DNA from: an uncultured Clostridia bacterium
GTDB lineage: Bacteria > Bacillota > Clostridia > Peptostreptococcales > Anaerovoracaceae
Direction of reading: 5' to 3'
Assembly: GCA_934277495.1 (NCBI GenBank)
Contig: CAKQUI010000022.1
Coordinates: 1-23,441, forward strand
DNA length: 23,441 nt
Part shown: piece by piece, positions 7,168 to 13,388 of the stretch
Layout of the letters: the number at the start of each line of letters is the position of its first letter
How positions within the stretch are numbered: the stretch's first letter is position 1
Notes under the pieces: model-generated
The model's database searches: none
The model's input: the letters and a program-made list of their open reading frames with translations, nothing else
What the model was told of the DNA's origin: nothing
Translations under genes and position numbers: made by a program

Positions 7168-7957
7168 GCCTTCTTGTACCCCAGATGTAAACTGCAGCTG
7201 ATATACATATCCCTGAAACTGCGATGATCGCAAAAGCTGTGATACTTCCTCCGCCGTTTATTTCCCGCATGTAGTTTGCCGGAAGATAAATACTCGAATT
7301 GCCATGCATCAGTGCTACAACCACAGCCATATAAATGTAGTAAATAATAAATACCGAGATCCATACAAAGAATCTGTTTTTTATAAAAAAGCTGAGTGCA
7401 AGAGCCAGCGATGCATATATGCCTGCAATGATCGAACCCGTAACCAGATACAATGCCATATGCGCAAGCGGGAATGTGTAATAAAGTTCCGGAAAAAGAG
7501 TCTCTGTGCCATACATCGTAACAATAGAAGATTCATTAACGATGATATCCGGGTGTATATCCGGCAGTACACAGAAGCAGCAGACAATATTGATTACTGC
7601 AGGTACTATAAAGCACAATGCCCCTGCTGCGGAGTTCATAATGAACAAACAGCGGAAATAACTCTTTTTACGGCCTCTGCCTGCGATGTTATCAAAATAT
7701 CCTGACTTGCGGTCATTAAGGTATATATCTGACATAGGCATAGCTGAAAGGACCGGCATAAGCATAAAAAAGAGTTCCGCAAACACCGATGAATTGAAAC
7801 TTCCTATCCATAAGGTATACGGTGACTGATGATAGCTGTAATCATCATAAGGCAGTACATTTATAACAATATAAAGCAGCGACAGGATCACACCAGTCGC
7901 AAGCGCTGTATATATGCTTTTCTTCCGCATCATCCGGTAATAGAAATAACGAAACAC
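7154..7957 (-). CDS. ABC transporter permease (first of three)
   Basis: A 267-residue membrane protein with about six helices. The start codon is GTG at 7957, preceded by AGAAGGTAGGAT. A cytoplasmic segment 'LNDRKSGYFDNIAGRGRKKS' resembles the conserved 'E...G....R.gR..Y' coupling region of ABC-2 permeases. Stop and start overlap the second permease. It is separated from the exported-protein gene (stop 8058) by 100 bases containing a hairpin, so the two are probably one transcript with different expression levels. Substrate unknown. Confidence 0.78.
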   Translation of the reverse strand: MFRYFYYRMMRKKSIYTALATGVILSLLYIVINVLPYDDYSYHQSPYTLWIGSFNSSVFAELFFMLMPVLSAMPMSDIYLNDRKSGYFDNIAGRGRKKSYFRCLFIMNSAAGALCFIVPAVINIVCCFCVLPDIHPDIIVNESSIVTMYGTETLFPELYYTFPLAHMALYLVTGSIIAGIYASLALALSFFIKNRFFVWISVFIIYYIYMAVVVALMHGNSSIYLPANYMREINGGGSITAFAIIAVSGICISAAVYIWGTRRHVDI

Positions 7958-7978
7958 ATCCTACCTTCTTTCTTATAA

Positions 7979-8009
7979 ATATGTGCCTGGATATAAACCA
8001 AGCACATAT
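7979..8009 (-). promoter_or_regulatory. Intercistronic hairpin between exported protein and ABC genes
   Basis: ATATGTGC (7979-7986) pairs with GCACATAT (8002-8009), with TGG/CCA pairing inside. There is no long T tract after it, so it is more likely a partial terminator or an mRNA-stabilising element that lets the exported protein be made in excess over the transporter. Confidence 0.45.
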
Positions 8010-8057
8010 GTCGCATTTTGCTGTAATGCTCTGTTAATTTTTACTTTATATCTCTTA

Positions 8058-8492
8058 CTACTTACCTGAGTCAGGACTCCATACCCCATGGAGTACATTT
8101 TTAGATCCTGCAGGTGCATAAGCAGCTATCCTCGCATAACCATTACCATTTTCTTTTACATAATTCGTCATCCATTGTGCGCCCTTTTTATTCAGCTTAT
8201 ATTCATATCCGCCAGAACAGTTCGAATATTTTTCGCTTCCACTGTATTTTTTCCCTTGTATCCAGCCTTTAATGTAATCATTTGCATTTTTGACTGAAGT
8301 GACCTTGATGTACACCTTACTTTTGTTGGCCTTTGGTCTCCATGTGCTATGCTCCATTTCAGCTTTTGATGAATTAAATACAAACTTAAACGAAGTATCT
8401 TTCCTGCTTGCAAAAACAGACGAAGTCATAACAGCTGTAATAAAAAGAATAGCTGCAATAAGTATTAAAAATCTCTTGTTCGCAATAACCAT
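8058..8492 (-). CDS. Small exported protein encoded first in the ABC unit (possibly DUF2712-like)
   Basis: A 144-residue preprotein. Residues 7-28 form a signal peptide with probable cleavage after 'SSVFA', leaving about 116 residues. The mature protein is basic and rich in Ser, Lys, Tyr and Gly, of predicted beta structure ('KVYIKVTSV', 'YARIAAYAPAG'), with one cysteine ('YSNCSGGYEY'), and ends 'GVWSPDSGK'. A secreted protein ending like this next to an ABC exporter recalls DUF2712-type proteins; this is from memory and unverified. The start ATG at 8492 follows GGCGGGGAAA. A strong promoter lies upstream and a PadR gene diverges from it. It may be a bacteriocin-like effector or a surface protein whose export or sensing involves the transporter. 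Confidence 0.78.
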   Translation of the reverse strand: MVIANKRFLILIAAILFITAVMTSSVFASRKDTSFKFVFNSSKAEMEHSTWRPKANKSKVYIKVTSVKNANDYIKGWIQGKKYSGSEKYSNCSGGYEYKLNKKGAQWMTNYVKENGNGYARIAAYAPAGSKNVLHGVWSPDSGK

Positions 8493-8533
8493 TTTCCCCG
8501 CCTTATTTAATCGAATGCTTAGATTTTATAATT

Positions 8534-8562
8534 ATATTAAATTATAATTTTATATATGTCAA
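8534..8562 (-). promoter_or_regulatory. Promoter of the exported-protein/ABC unit
   Basis: Minus-strand TTGACA (8557-8562) and TAATAT (8534-8539) with a 17-base AT-only spacer. Start of transcription would be about 35 bases before the ATG at 8492. The sequence just upstream of the -35 box is extremely AT-rich. Confidence 0.7.
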
Positions 8563-8575
8563 CAATTATATTGTT
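8561..8575. promoter_or_regulatory. Operator candidate overlapping the -35 box
   Basis: AACAAT-TAT-ATTGTT is a perfect 6+6 dyad touching the -35 element of the ABC-unit promoter. The divergent PadR regulator is the obvious candidate binder. AT-richness makes chance dyads easier here. Confidence 0.4.
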
Positions 8576-8757
8576 TAATTATATAGTCATTTATAAACTC
8601 TAACTGAATGTTGTTATGCAAGCATTTCACTTTTACTTAGATCATCCAACACATTTATTTTTATTTTCAAAACTGAATTTATCAGACAAACTTTCGCAAA
8701 AGCCGTTTACCAAAACTCCCAAATCATATACAATAAAAGAAAAAAGGAACTTTTTAT

Positions 8758-9186
8758 ATGGACAGCAAAGTACATTTCAAAAAAGGTTCGACGGAAATGA
8801 TCATTCTGAAACTGCTCAGCGACGGTGACCTTTACGGCTACGAACTGAGCAGACGGGCCGCCAGCATATCCGGAGGCGTCATGGACATATCCATGGGTGC
8901 GATGTATCCGACTTTATACAAAATGCTGGACAACGGCTATATTTCAGAATATGAACAAAAGGTAAAGAAACGTCAGAAGCGTATATATTACCATATCGAA
9001 CCGGCCGGCACCAGACGGCTCAACGAGCTCGTTGAAACATATCTGGAAGTCACAGACGGCATCATGAAGATCCTGGATCATGTGCCTGAAACCGAACATA
9101 CAGGAACTTTGGACGAAGACGCCGGACATCAAGTATGCGGCGACCGGACTTCCGATCCGCAGCCGGACATCATCGAGCAGAAGTGA
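8758..9186 (+). CDS. PadR family transcriptional regulator
   Basis: A 142-residue winged-helix repressor. The PadR core is evident: 'STEMIILKLLSDGDLYGYEL' (helix 1 and the GYEL box), then 'GAMYPTLYKMLDNGYI' (recognition helix), then the wing 'KRQKRIYYHIEPAGTRRL' and the dimerisation helix 'ELVETYLEVTDGIMKIL'. The ATG at 8758 has an AAAAGGA ribosome binding site. It diverges from the exported-protein/ABC unit, whose promoter overlaps a dyad, so it most likely represses that unit and responds to its substrate or to membrane stress. The last 25 or so residues are not part of the PadR fold and look unstructured. Confidence 0.9.
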   Translation: MDSKVHFKKGSTEMIILKLLSDGDLYGYELSRRAASISGGVMDISMGAMYPTLYKMLDNGYISEYEQKVKKRQKRIYYHIEPAGTRRLNELVETYLEVTDGIMKILDHVPETEHTGTLDEDAGHQVCGDRTSDPQPDIIEQK

Positions 9187-9327
9187 TGATGCGATCCGGA
9201 CGATGGAGCAGCTGAGAACAAGCTTTAAGGAAAACGATCTGAAGATACAGATATCAAAGCAGCTATGGAGAAAGCAGCTGGAATCGGTATACTGTTTGCG
9301 AGAAAGCGTAAAATATAGTCATATACT
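9187..9327 (+). other. Possible decayed coding remnant after padR
   Basis: Between the padR stop and the next terminator the sequence keeps coding-like composition without a usable gene. The padR frame reopens after two stops and reads 'DTDIKAAMEKAAGIGILFA' before a stop at 9316-9318. Another frame gives a basic peptide starting at the ATG near 9203. PadR genes are often followed by a membrane-protein partner gene; this may be the worn-out end of one. Weak evidence. Confidence 0.25.
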
Positions 9328-9371
9328 CCAAAGACCTGCCCGGTCGTTCATCAGCCGTGGCAGGTCTTTGG
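9328..9371. terminator. Bidirectional terminator between padR and the CdaR-type regulator
   Basis: Perfect 13-bp arms CCAAAGACCTGCC (9328-9340) and GGCAGGTCTTTGG (9359-9371), with extra CGG/CCG pairing in the loop. It lies between two converging genes and is followed by T-rich sequence on the plus strand. Confidence 0.75.
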
Positions 9372-9385
9372 TTTCAGTATATATT

Positions 9386-10507
9386 TTATTTTTCATCTTC
9401 TCCTGCGCTGTGCTTTTCCCCGTACCACAGCTCCAGCAGATAAAGAATCATATTATCGTGGGTGACTCTCAGATCAAGCCCGGTCAGTGTGTGCAGCTTG
9501 TTTATCTTGTACTGCACCGTGTTCTTGTGTATGAACATCTCCGAGGCTATGCCGTTGATGGAGCCGTTGTTCTGGTTGTATACCTTGATGAAAGACATGA
9601 TATCCGGTATGTCGTCCTTACGGCATCTGCTGAATATCTTCGAAAAAAGCTGATCTTTGTATGTCTTAGGTATCTCTGACAGGATTATCTCAAGGATCGT
9701 ATCGTTGTAAAGATATATGCCTGGACTTGTTTCCCGTTTCACCTGCAGGACTTTCATCGCCTGATGGTATGAATTGACGGCATCATCGCAGCCGTGGCTT
9801 ATATCGCCGATACCGCAAATGTAATTTTCCGCAGGGTACTGCTCGCTGAAGAAAGTCATGATGCACTCACGGCATTTTTCAGCTGATGTGAAATTCCCCA
9901 CCATTATGCCGGAATCTTCTCTGTTGCAGATGATCGTACCTGCCGGAGATATGCGATTTTCGAACAGCGACCGGCCCTTTTTCACGGAGCCGTCGTCACC
10001 GAAAAACTCCATAGATGCAAACACCATAGGTTTCTGAGGATCCACGCCGTTCTTTTCAAGGAAATCCTCGATCTCGTATCTTGACTCGATCTCACCGCTG
10101 ATCCAGCCGTTTATGAAAAGCATCTTTTCCTGGTCTTTCCGGCCTTCTTTTCTGATCCTTGCCAGATCACGCATCAGCAGTTCGGTCATCTTCTGTATCA
10201 GACGTGCATAGTGCACTATATCGTCCACATCTCCCGTCAGTCCTATAACACCGATTATATGCTCCTTGTATATCAGCGGCAGGTTTATGCCCTTCCTGCA
10301 TCCTCTGTACTCGTTATCGTAACGAACCATCAGCTCGCTGCGCCGGTCCCTTATCACGATCTGCGCCCCTTCATGGAACTGACCGATACGTTCCTCGTCG
10401 GTGCTTGCCACTATCGTCCCTGTGTCATCCATGATGTTTATACCGAAATCCACGACCGTGCTTATCTCTGCTATAAGATCACGGGCCAGTTTCCTGCTTA
10501 CTTTCAT
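9386..10507 (-). CDS. cdaR: CdaR family regulator (sugar diacid recognition domain + PucR-type HTH)
   Basis: A 373-residue activator. The N-terminal sugar-diacid-recognition domain (about residues 1-135) shows 'VVDFGINIMDDTGTIVAS', 'RIGQFHEGA' and 'GCRKGINLPLIYKEHIIGVI', typical of CdaR. A central GGDEF-like degenerate region follows, and the C-terminal PucR-type helix-turn-helix reads 'MFIHKNTVQYKINKL...TGLDLR'. In E. coli CdaR activates glucarate, galactarate and glycerate use. Here it diverges from a glycerate kinase gene, so control of glycerate metabolism is likely. The ATG at 10507 has a GGAGGG site. A promoter on this side is not clear (a TTGAAA lies near 10615). Confidence 0.9.
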   Translation of the reverse strand: MKVSRKLARDLIAEISTVVDFGINIMDDTGTIVASTDEERIGQFHEGAQIVIRDRRSELMVRYDNEYRGCRKGINLPLIYKEHIIGVIGLTGDVDDIVHYARLIQKMTELLMRDLARIRKEGRKDQEKMLFINGWISGEIESRYEIEDFLEKNGVDPQKPMVFASMEFFGDDGSVKKGRSLFENRISPAGTIICNREDSGIMVGNFTSAEKCRECIMTFFSEQYPAENYICGIGDISHGCDDAVNSYHQAMKVLQVKRETSPGIYLYNDTILEIILSEIPKTYKDQLFSKIFSRCRKDDIPDIMSFIKVYNQNNGSINGIASEMFIHKNTVQYKINKLHTLTGLDLRVTHDNMILYLLELWYGEKHSAGEDEK

Positions 10508-10690
10508 ATCACACCCTCCACTGCGGATATGTTACCGGAAATAATATATTCATGCCGGTTTTCCTGCTTCATACTATCGAATATCTTTACTTTATCAGAA
10601 CCTGTATATATTTTCAATATCTGTGTCATAACTGCCGGTCCAGGTTCCTTTTGTTACAAATAACTAATTATAATTTCGAAAAATTATGCC

Positions 10691-10719
10691 TTGACCCATT
10701 TAATTATACATTGTATACT
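10691..10719 (+). promoter_or_regulatory. Promoter of glycerate kinase
   Basis: TTGACC (10691-10696) and TATACT (10714-10719) with a 17-base spacer, about 40 bases upstream of the glycerate kinase start. It lies in the 252-base divergent region shared with the CdaR-type regulator, where the regulator would bind. Confidence 0.7.
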
Positions 10720-10759
10720 GTTAGAATAAAAGAAAAAAAGGTATGCAAGGTGGAATAAA

Positions 10760-11887
10760 ATGAGAAAATTCCTCGTTATGCCTGATTCTTTCAAAGGCAC
10801 TATGGATGCTGCCGAGGTCTGTGATATCATGGAGCAAGGAATCAGAAACAGATATCCCGACGCTGTGATCACAAGCGTTCCTCTGGCAGACGGCGGTGAA
10901 GGCACTGTCGACAGCTACCTTCATGTTTTTCCCGGTGAGAAGATATACATGGATGTGACCGGACCTTTCGGAGAGAAAGTTGCCGGATACTACGGGAAAT
11001 ACGATGATACAGCTGTCATAGAGATGGCTGCAGCCGCAGGCTATGTCCTGGCAGGAGACAGACGAGATCCTGCTGCAGCGACTACATATGGTGTCGGTGA
11101 ACTTATAAAGGCTGCTGTCGATGCAGGCTGCAGGAAGATAATCCTGGGTCTTGGCGGAAGCTGCACCAACGATGGCGGAGCCGGTATGGCTGCTGCCCTC
11201 GGTACAAAATTTTACAACGAAAACAACGAGCTGTTTGTCCCCACAGGGAACACACTGTGCAGGATAAACAGGATAGATAAATCAGAAACGGACAGGCTGC
11301 TCCGTGATACAGAGGTAACTGCCATGTGCGATGTCAGGAACATGCTTTACGGCAGAAACGGTGCAGCATATGTATTCGCACCTCAGAAAGGTGCCGGTCC
11401 CGAAATGGTAAAGGAACTGGATCACAACCTGAGATGCTATGCAGAAGTGATAAAAACATCTTTGAACATAGATATAAGCAGAGTCCAGTGCGGCGGAGCT
11501 GCAGGCGGCATGGGAGCCGGAGCGGTAGTCTTCCTGAATGCTTCACTGAAGTCCGGGATCGATGTGATCCTCGACGTCCTGAAGTTCGAAGATATACTTC
11601 CCGGGTACGATGCCGTTTTCACAGGCGAAGGACAGTTCGACCGTCAGAGCCTCAACGGCAAAGTCGTCATAGGCATTGCCAGGCGGGCAGGCAGTTCCAG
11701 TGTACCGGTCATAATCATCGCCGGTATGGTCAGGGAGATTTCCCTGGATATCGCTCAGCTGGGCATATCTGCCGTATATCAGGCTGCAACTCATGAATAC
11801 AGCAGTGATGAAGAACTGCAGGCAAACTGCCGTAAGGATCTTTTTAAAGCGGCTTCAATAGCTGCAGGCGATCCTCATATATCATAA
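10760..11887 (+). CDS. glxK: Glycerate kinase (GlxK/GarK type, glycerate 2-kinase)
   Basis: A 375-residue cytoplasmic enzyme of the GlxK/GarK family, which phosphorylates D-glycerate with ATP to 2-phosphoglycerate for glycolysis. Family motifs in order: 'VMPDSFKGTMDA' at the N-terminus, 'SVPLADGGEGTVDS', 'AAATTYGVGELI', 'LGLGGSCTNDGGAGMAAALG', and 'VFTGEGQFDRQSLNGKVV' near residue 290. Length is normal for the family. The ATG at 10760 has GGTGG five bases or so upstream. It diverges from a CdaR-family regulator, the same pairing as in enteric diacid/glycerate pathways, and ends in its own terminator. Confidence 0.95.
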   Translation: MRKFLVMPDSFKGTMDAAEVCDIMEQGIRNRYPDAVITSVPLADGGEGTVDSYLHVFPGEKIYMDVTGPFGEKVAGYYGKYDDTAVIEMAAAAGYVLAGDRRDPAAATTYGVGELIKAAVDAGCRKIILGLGGSCTNDGGAGMAAALGTKFYNENNELFVPTGNTLCRINRIDKSETDRLLRDTEVTAMCDVRNMLYGRNGAAYVFAPQKGAGPEMVKELDHNLRCYAEVIKTSLNIDISRVQCGGAAGGMGAGAVVFLNASLKSGIDVILDVLKFEDILPGYDAVFTGEGQFDRQSLNGKVVIGIARRAGSSSVPVIIIAGMVREISLDIAQLGISAVYQAATHEYSSDEELQANCRKDLFKAASIAAGDPHIS

Positions 11888-11894
11888 TTTCGTA

Positions 11895-11917
11895 TATAAC
11901 GTATACTTTACGTTATA
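11895..11917. repeat. Inverted repeat just after glycerate kinase
   Basis: TATAACGTA (11895-11903) and TACGTTATA (11909-11917) are perfect 9-bp arms around five bases. AT-rich and without T tract; possibly an mRNA 3' hairpin. The strong terminator is downstream. Confidence 0.45.
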
Positions 11918-11940
11918 GAATACATAACTCCCCATATTAC

Positions 11941-11976
11941 AAAAGAAACGAGACCATTTTGGGTCTCGTTTCTTTT
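11941..11976 (+). terminator. Rho-independent terminator of glycerate kinase
   Basis: AAAAGAAACGAGACC (11941-11955) pairs with GGTCTCGTTTCTTTT (11962-11976) around a six-base loop, ending in a T run. The A-rich side makes it active in both directions. Confidence 0.88.
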
Positions 11977-12160
11977 TATGGCTTATTACAGCCGAGCTTT
12001 TCAAAAAGATCCAACAGCAGAATAGCGAAGTTCACTGTACCCGCACTGTAATTTTTATGCAGCCTCAGACAGCATGGAAAAACCAGTAGTGGGAGCTCTG
12101 CGAGTCGGAGTGCCAAAGGGACAGCGCAAGCGAGCGCTGCAGATTTTCCCTATCTTCGGC
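11977..12160. other. Unassigned intergenic segment, structured, no gene seen
   Basis: About 185 bases between the two converging terminators. It contains self-complementary pieces such as CAGCGC-N4-GAGCGCTG near 12122-12140 and GGCTTATTACAGCC at 11981-11994 (imperfect palindrome). One plus-strand ORF running through it has no ribosome binding site and overlaps the thioesterase gene antisense, so it is not called. It could be a dispersed repeat or an RNA; no known family is recognised. Confidence 0.3.
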
Positions 12161-12162
12161 CA

Positions 12163-12213
12163 CAAAAAACAAGCCCTGTACGCCGGCGTCATGTCCGGTG
12201 GCACGAGGGCTCG
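12163..12213 (-). terminator. Rho-independent terminator of the thioesterase gene
   Basis: On the minus strand AGCCCT (12206-12211) pairs with AGGGCT (12072-like arm at 12172-12177), with CCGG/CCGG pairing inside, followed by TTGTTTTTT. It starts about 30 bases after the thioesterase stop. Confidence 0.75.
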
Positions 12214-12241
12214 CTTATCTGATCAAACTCGCTGTATGTAT

Positions 12242-12697
12242 CTATTTCTTGCCTCTGTTGCGGGCTTCTTTCCTTGCCTTTACTTCTGCATACATCCTCT
12301 GCTCGTCTTCTGTCTCAGGAGTGTATGGTTTTACAGGCTGAGGTCTTCCGTTCCTGCCCATTGACACCATAGTGAAGTACGCCGAAAGCGCTTTCTGAGG
12401 ACCGCTTGTTCCCTCCAGATCCTCTGCTTCGACATTTACGAAAACCTCCATCGAGGAAGTTCCTACATATACTATGGAAGCTGTGCATGTAACAAGAGCA
12501 CCTATAAAGATAGGCAGATGGAATTCGATCTCGTCGACTCTGGCTGTAACGCAGTTGCCTTTGGCGTATTTCATAGCTACTGCACCGGCAGCCATATCCA
12601 TAAACTTCATTATCTCTCCGCCGTGTACATTACCGGCAACATTAGCCTGATGCGGGAGCATCACCTGGCTCATTACGATCTGGTTCCTGACATCCAT
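12242..12697 (-). CDS. Acyl-CoA thioesterase, hotdog fold (YciA/BACH-like)
   Basis: About 151 residues of a single hotdog domain that hydrolyses acyl-CoA to free acid and CoA. Motifs: 'QVMLPHQANVAGNVHGGEIM' with the conserved Asn-x-x-Gly-x-x-HGG, 'MDMAAGAVAMKYAKG' (central helix with the Asp), 'VTARVDEIEFHLPI' and 'TCTASIVYVGTSSMEVFV'. The basic C-terminal tail is variable in the family. ATG at 12697 is preferred because GGAGG is eight bases upstream; an ATG two codons earlier (12703) is too close to it. It has its own promoter and terminator and faces glycerate kinase. Confidence 0.9.
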   Translation of the reverse strand: MDVRNQIVMSQVMLPHQANVAGNVHGGEIMKFMDMAAGAVAMKYAKGNCVTARVDEIEFHLPIFIGALVTCTASIVYVGTSSMEVFVNVEAEDLEGTSGPQKALSAYFTMVSMGRNGRPQPVKPYTPETEDEQRMYAEVKARKEARNRGKK

Positions 12698-12731
12698 TCT
12701 CATGTCCTCCGTTCAATGATTTATACTCCGA

Positions 12732-12760
12732 TTATACCGCAATGGCATGTATTTTGCAAA
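12732..12760 (-). promoter_or_regulatory. Promoter of the thioesterase gene
   Basis: Minus-strand TTGCAA (12755-12760), 17-base spacer, TATAAT (12732-12737). It is 35 bases or so upstream of the start codon and just past the tRNA terminator. Confidence 0.7.
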
Positions 12761-12808
12761 TAAAAACTCCGGAAAATATGCCCTGCTGCGACATATCTCA
12801 TCCGGAGT
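12761..12808 (-). terminator. Terminator of tRNA-Arg(CCG)
   Basis: ACTCCGGA (12801-12808, minus strand) pairs with TCCGGAGT (12767-12774), with ATATG/CATAT pairing inside, followed by TTTTTA. It starts eight bases after the tRNA 3' end. Confidence 0.7.
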
Positions 12809-12815
12809 ATCTCTA

Positions 12816-12890
12816 TGGCACCTCCAGCCAGGATCGAACTGGCAACGAACCCTTCGGAGGGGTTTATTATATCCATTTAACTATGGAGGC
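12816..12890 (-). tRNA. tRNA-Arg, anticodon CCG
   Basis: Folds into a full cloverleaf on the minus strand: acceptor GCCTCCA/TGGAGGT, D stem GTTA/TAAT, anticodon stem AACCC/GGGTT with loop CTCCGAA (anticodon CCG), T arm with TTCGATC, discriminator G and encoded CCA. It reads CGG arginine codons. It resembles the tRNA-Arg(CCT) at 21093-21167 (about 11 differences in 75). Confidence 0.95.
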
Positions 12891-12932
12891 CTGCCGTATC
12901 TGATCGCACATATATCCATCAGATATGCAGAT

Positions 12933-12961
12933 ATGATACCACAATTACAGCATATTTTCAA
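12933..12961 (-). promoter_or_regulatory. Promoter of tRNA-Arg(CCG)
   Basis: Minus-strand TTGAAA (12956-12961), 17 bases, TATCAT (12933-12938), about 43 bases upstream of the tRNA 5' end. Confidence 0.7.
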
Positions 12962-13022
12962 TCTTGTTTGAGAAAGTTTGTATACGTGATTTTTCGACAT
13001 TTTTTGCCATTGTCGAGCGCTG

Positions 13023-13187
13023 CATGCAGAGGGCATCAAAGAAGGTTTGACACGTGGCAAAGCGGAACGTGACCGTGACATTGCTGTCAATATGCTTGCT
13101 ATGGATATAGATATTCCTGTCATTGCCAGGGCTACCGGACTGTCCGAATCCGATATCAGCAAACTCCGCCAGGACGTTCAAAAATAA
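13023..13187 (+). pseudogene. 3' fragment of an Rpn-family nuclease gene
   Basis: The plus strand reads 'HAEGIKEGLTRGKAERDRDI' then 'AMDIDIPVIARATGLSESDI' to a stop at 13185-13187. This is the charged helix and the C-terminal helix-turn-helix-like tail of Rpn proteins, matching the tail of the intact Rpn at 485-1303 ('MGMDIPTVSEATGMSEDEV'). No start, no ribosome binding site and no nuclease core; upstream the frame closes at 12987. A terminator follows directly, so the whole 3' end of the former gene was kept. Clear gene remnant of about 54 codons. Confidence 0.8.
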
Positions 13188-13203
13188 CATCAGCAAGACA
13201 AAG

Positions 13204-13228
13204 CTCCACATCTTATGTGGAGTTTTTT
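13204..13228 (+). terminator. Terminator of the Rpn remnant
   Basis: CTCCACAT (13204-13211), loop CTT, ATGTGGAG (13215-13222), then six T. A textbook intrinsic terminator left behind the gene fragment. Confidence 0.85.
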
Positions 13229-13277
13229 ATTATGTAGGAAATATCGTTTTCGATATTTCCGGAATATCAACAAAAGT
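13223..13277 (+). repeat. Repeat copy 1 with inserted hairpin (pair with 21335-21366)
   Basis: Bases 13223-13245 (23 bases ending GTAGGAAATATC) recur exactly on the opposite strand at 21344-21366, and ATCAACAAAAGT at 13266-13277 recurs at 21335-21346. Copy 1 carries extra sequence between these parts that forms a perfect 10-bp hairpin, GGAAATATCG-TTTT-CGATATTTCC (13237-13260). Both copies start in the T tract of a terminator. Confidence 0.7.
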
Positions 13278-13317
13278 TTCATATGATAAAACATGGCGAA
13301 ACCGCTTTTGTTACACA

Positions 13318-13347
13318 AAAACAGGAGATCATCCGATCTCCTGTTTT
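13318..13347 (-). terminator. Terminator of the giant surface-protein gene
   Basis: AAAACAGGAGATC (13318-13330) and GATCTCCTGTTTT (13335-13347) are perfect 13-bp arms around ATCC, with T runs on both sides. It lies about 40 bases past the stop of the giant gene and can work in both directions. A weaker arm pair AACAAAAG/CTTTTGTT (13269-13276/13305-13312) lies just beyond. Confidence 0.9.
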
Positions 13348-13388
13348 TCTTCTTCTCGTTCCCGCTGCTTATCTGTATGAGATAATGC

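Noticed and set aside
9080..9679. 199-residue plus-strand ORF running from padR through the terminator into the CdaR-type regulator gene
   Set aside because: Crosses a perfect terminator hairpin and lies antisense to the regulator.
12074..12364. 96-residue plus-strand ORF between glycerate kinase and the thioesterase
   Set aside because: No ribosome binding site, crosses the thioesterase terminator and overlaps that gene antisense.
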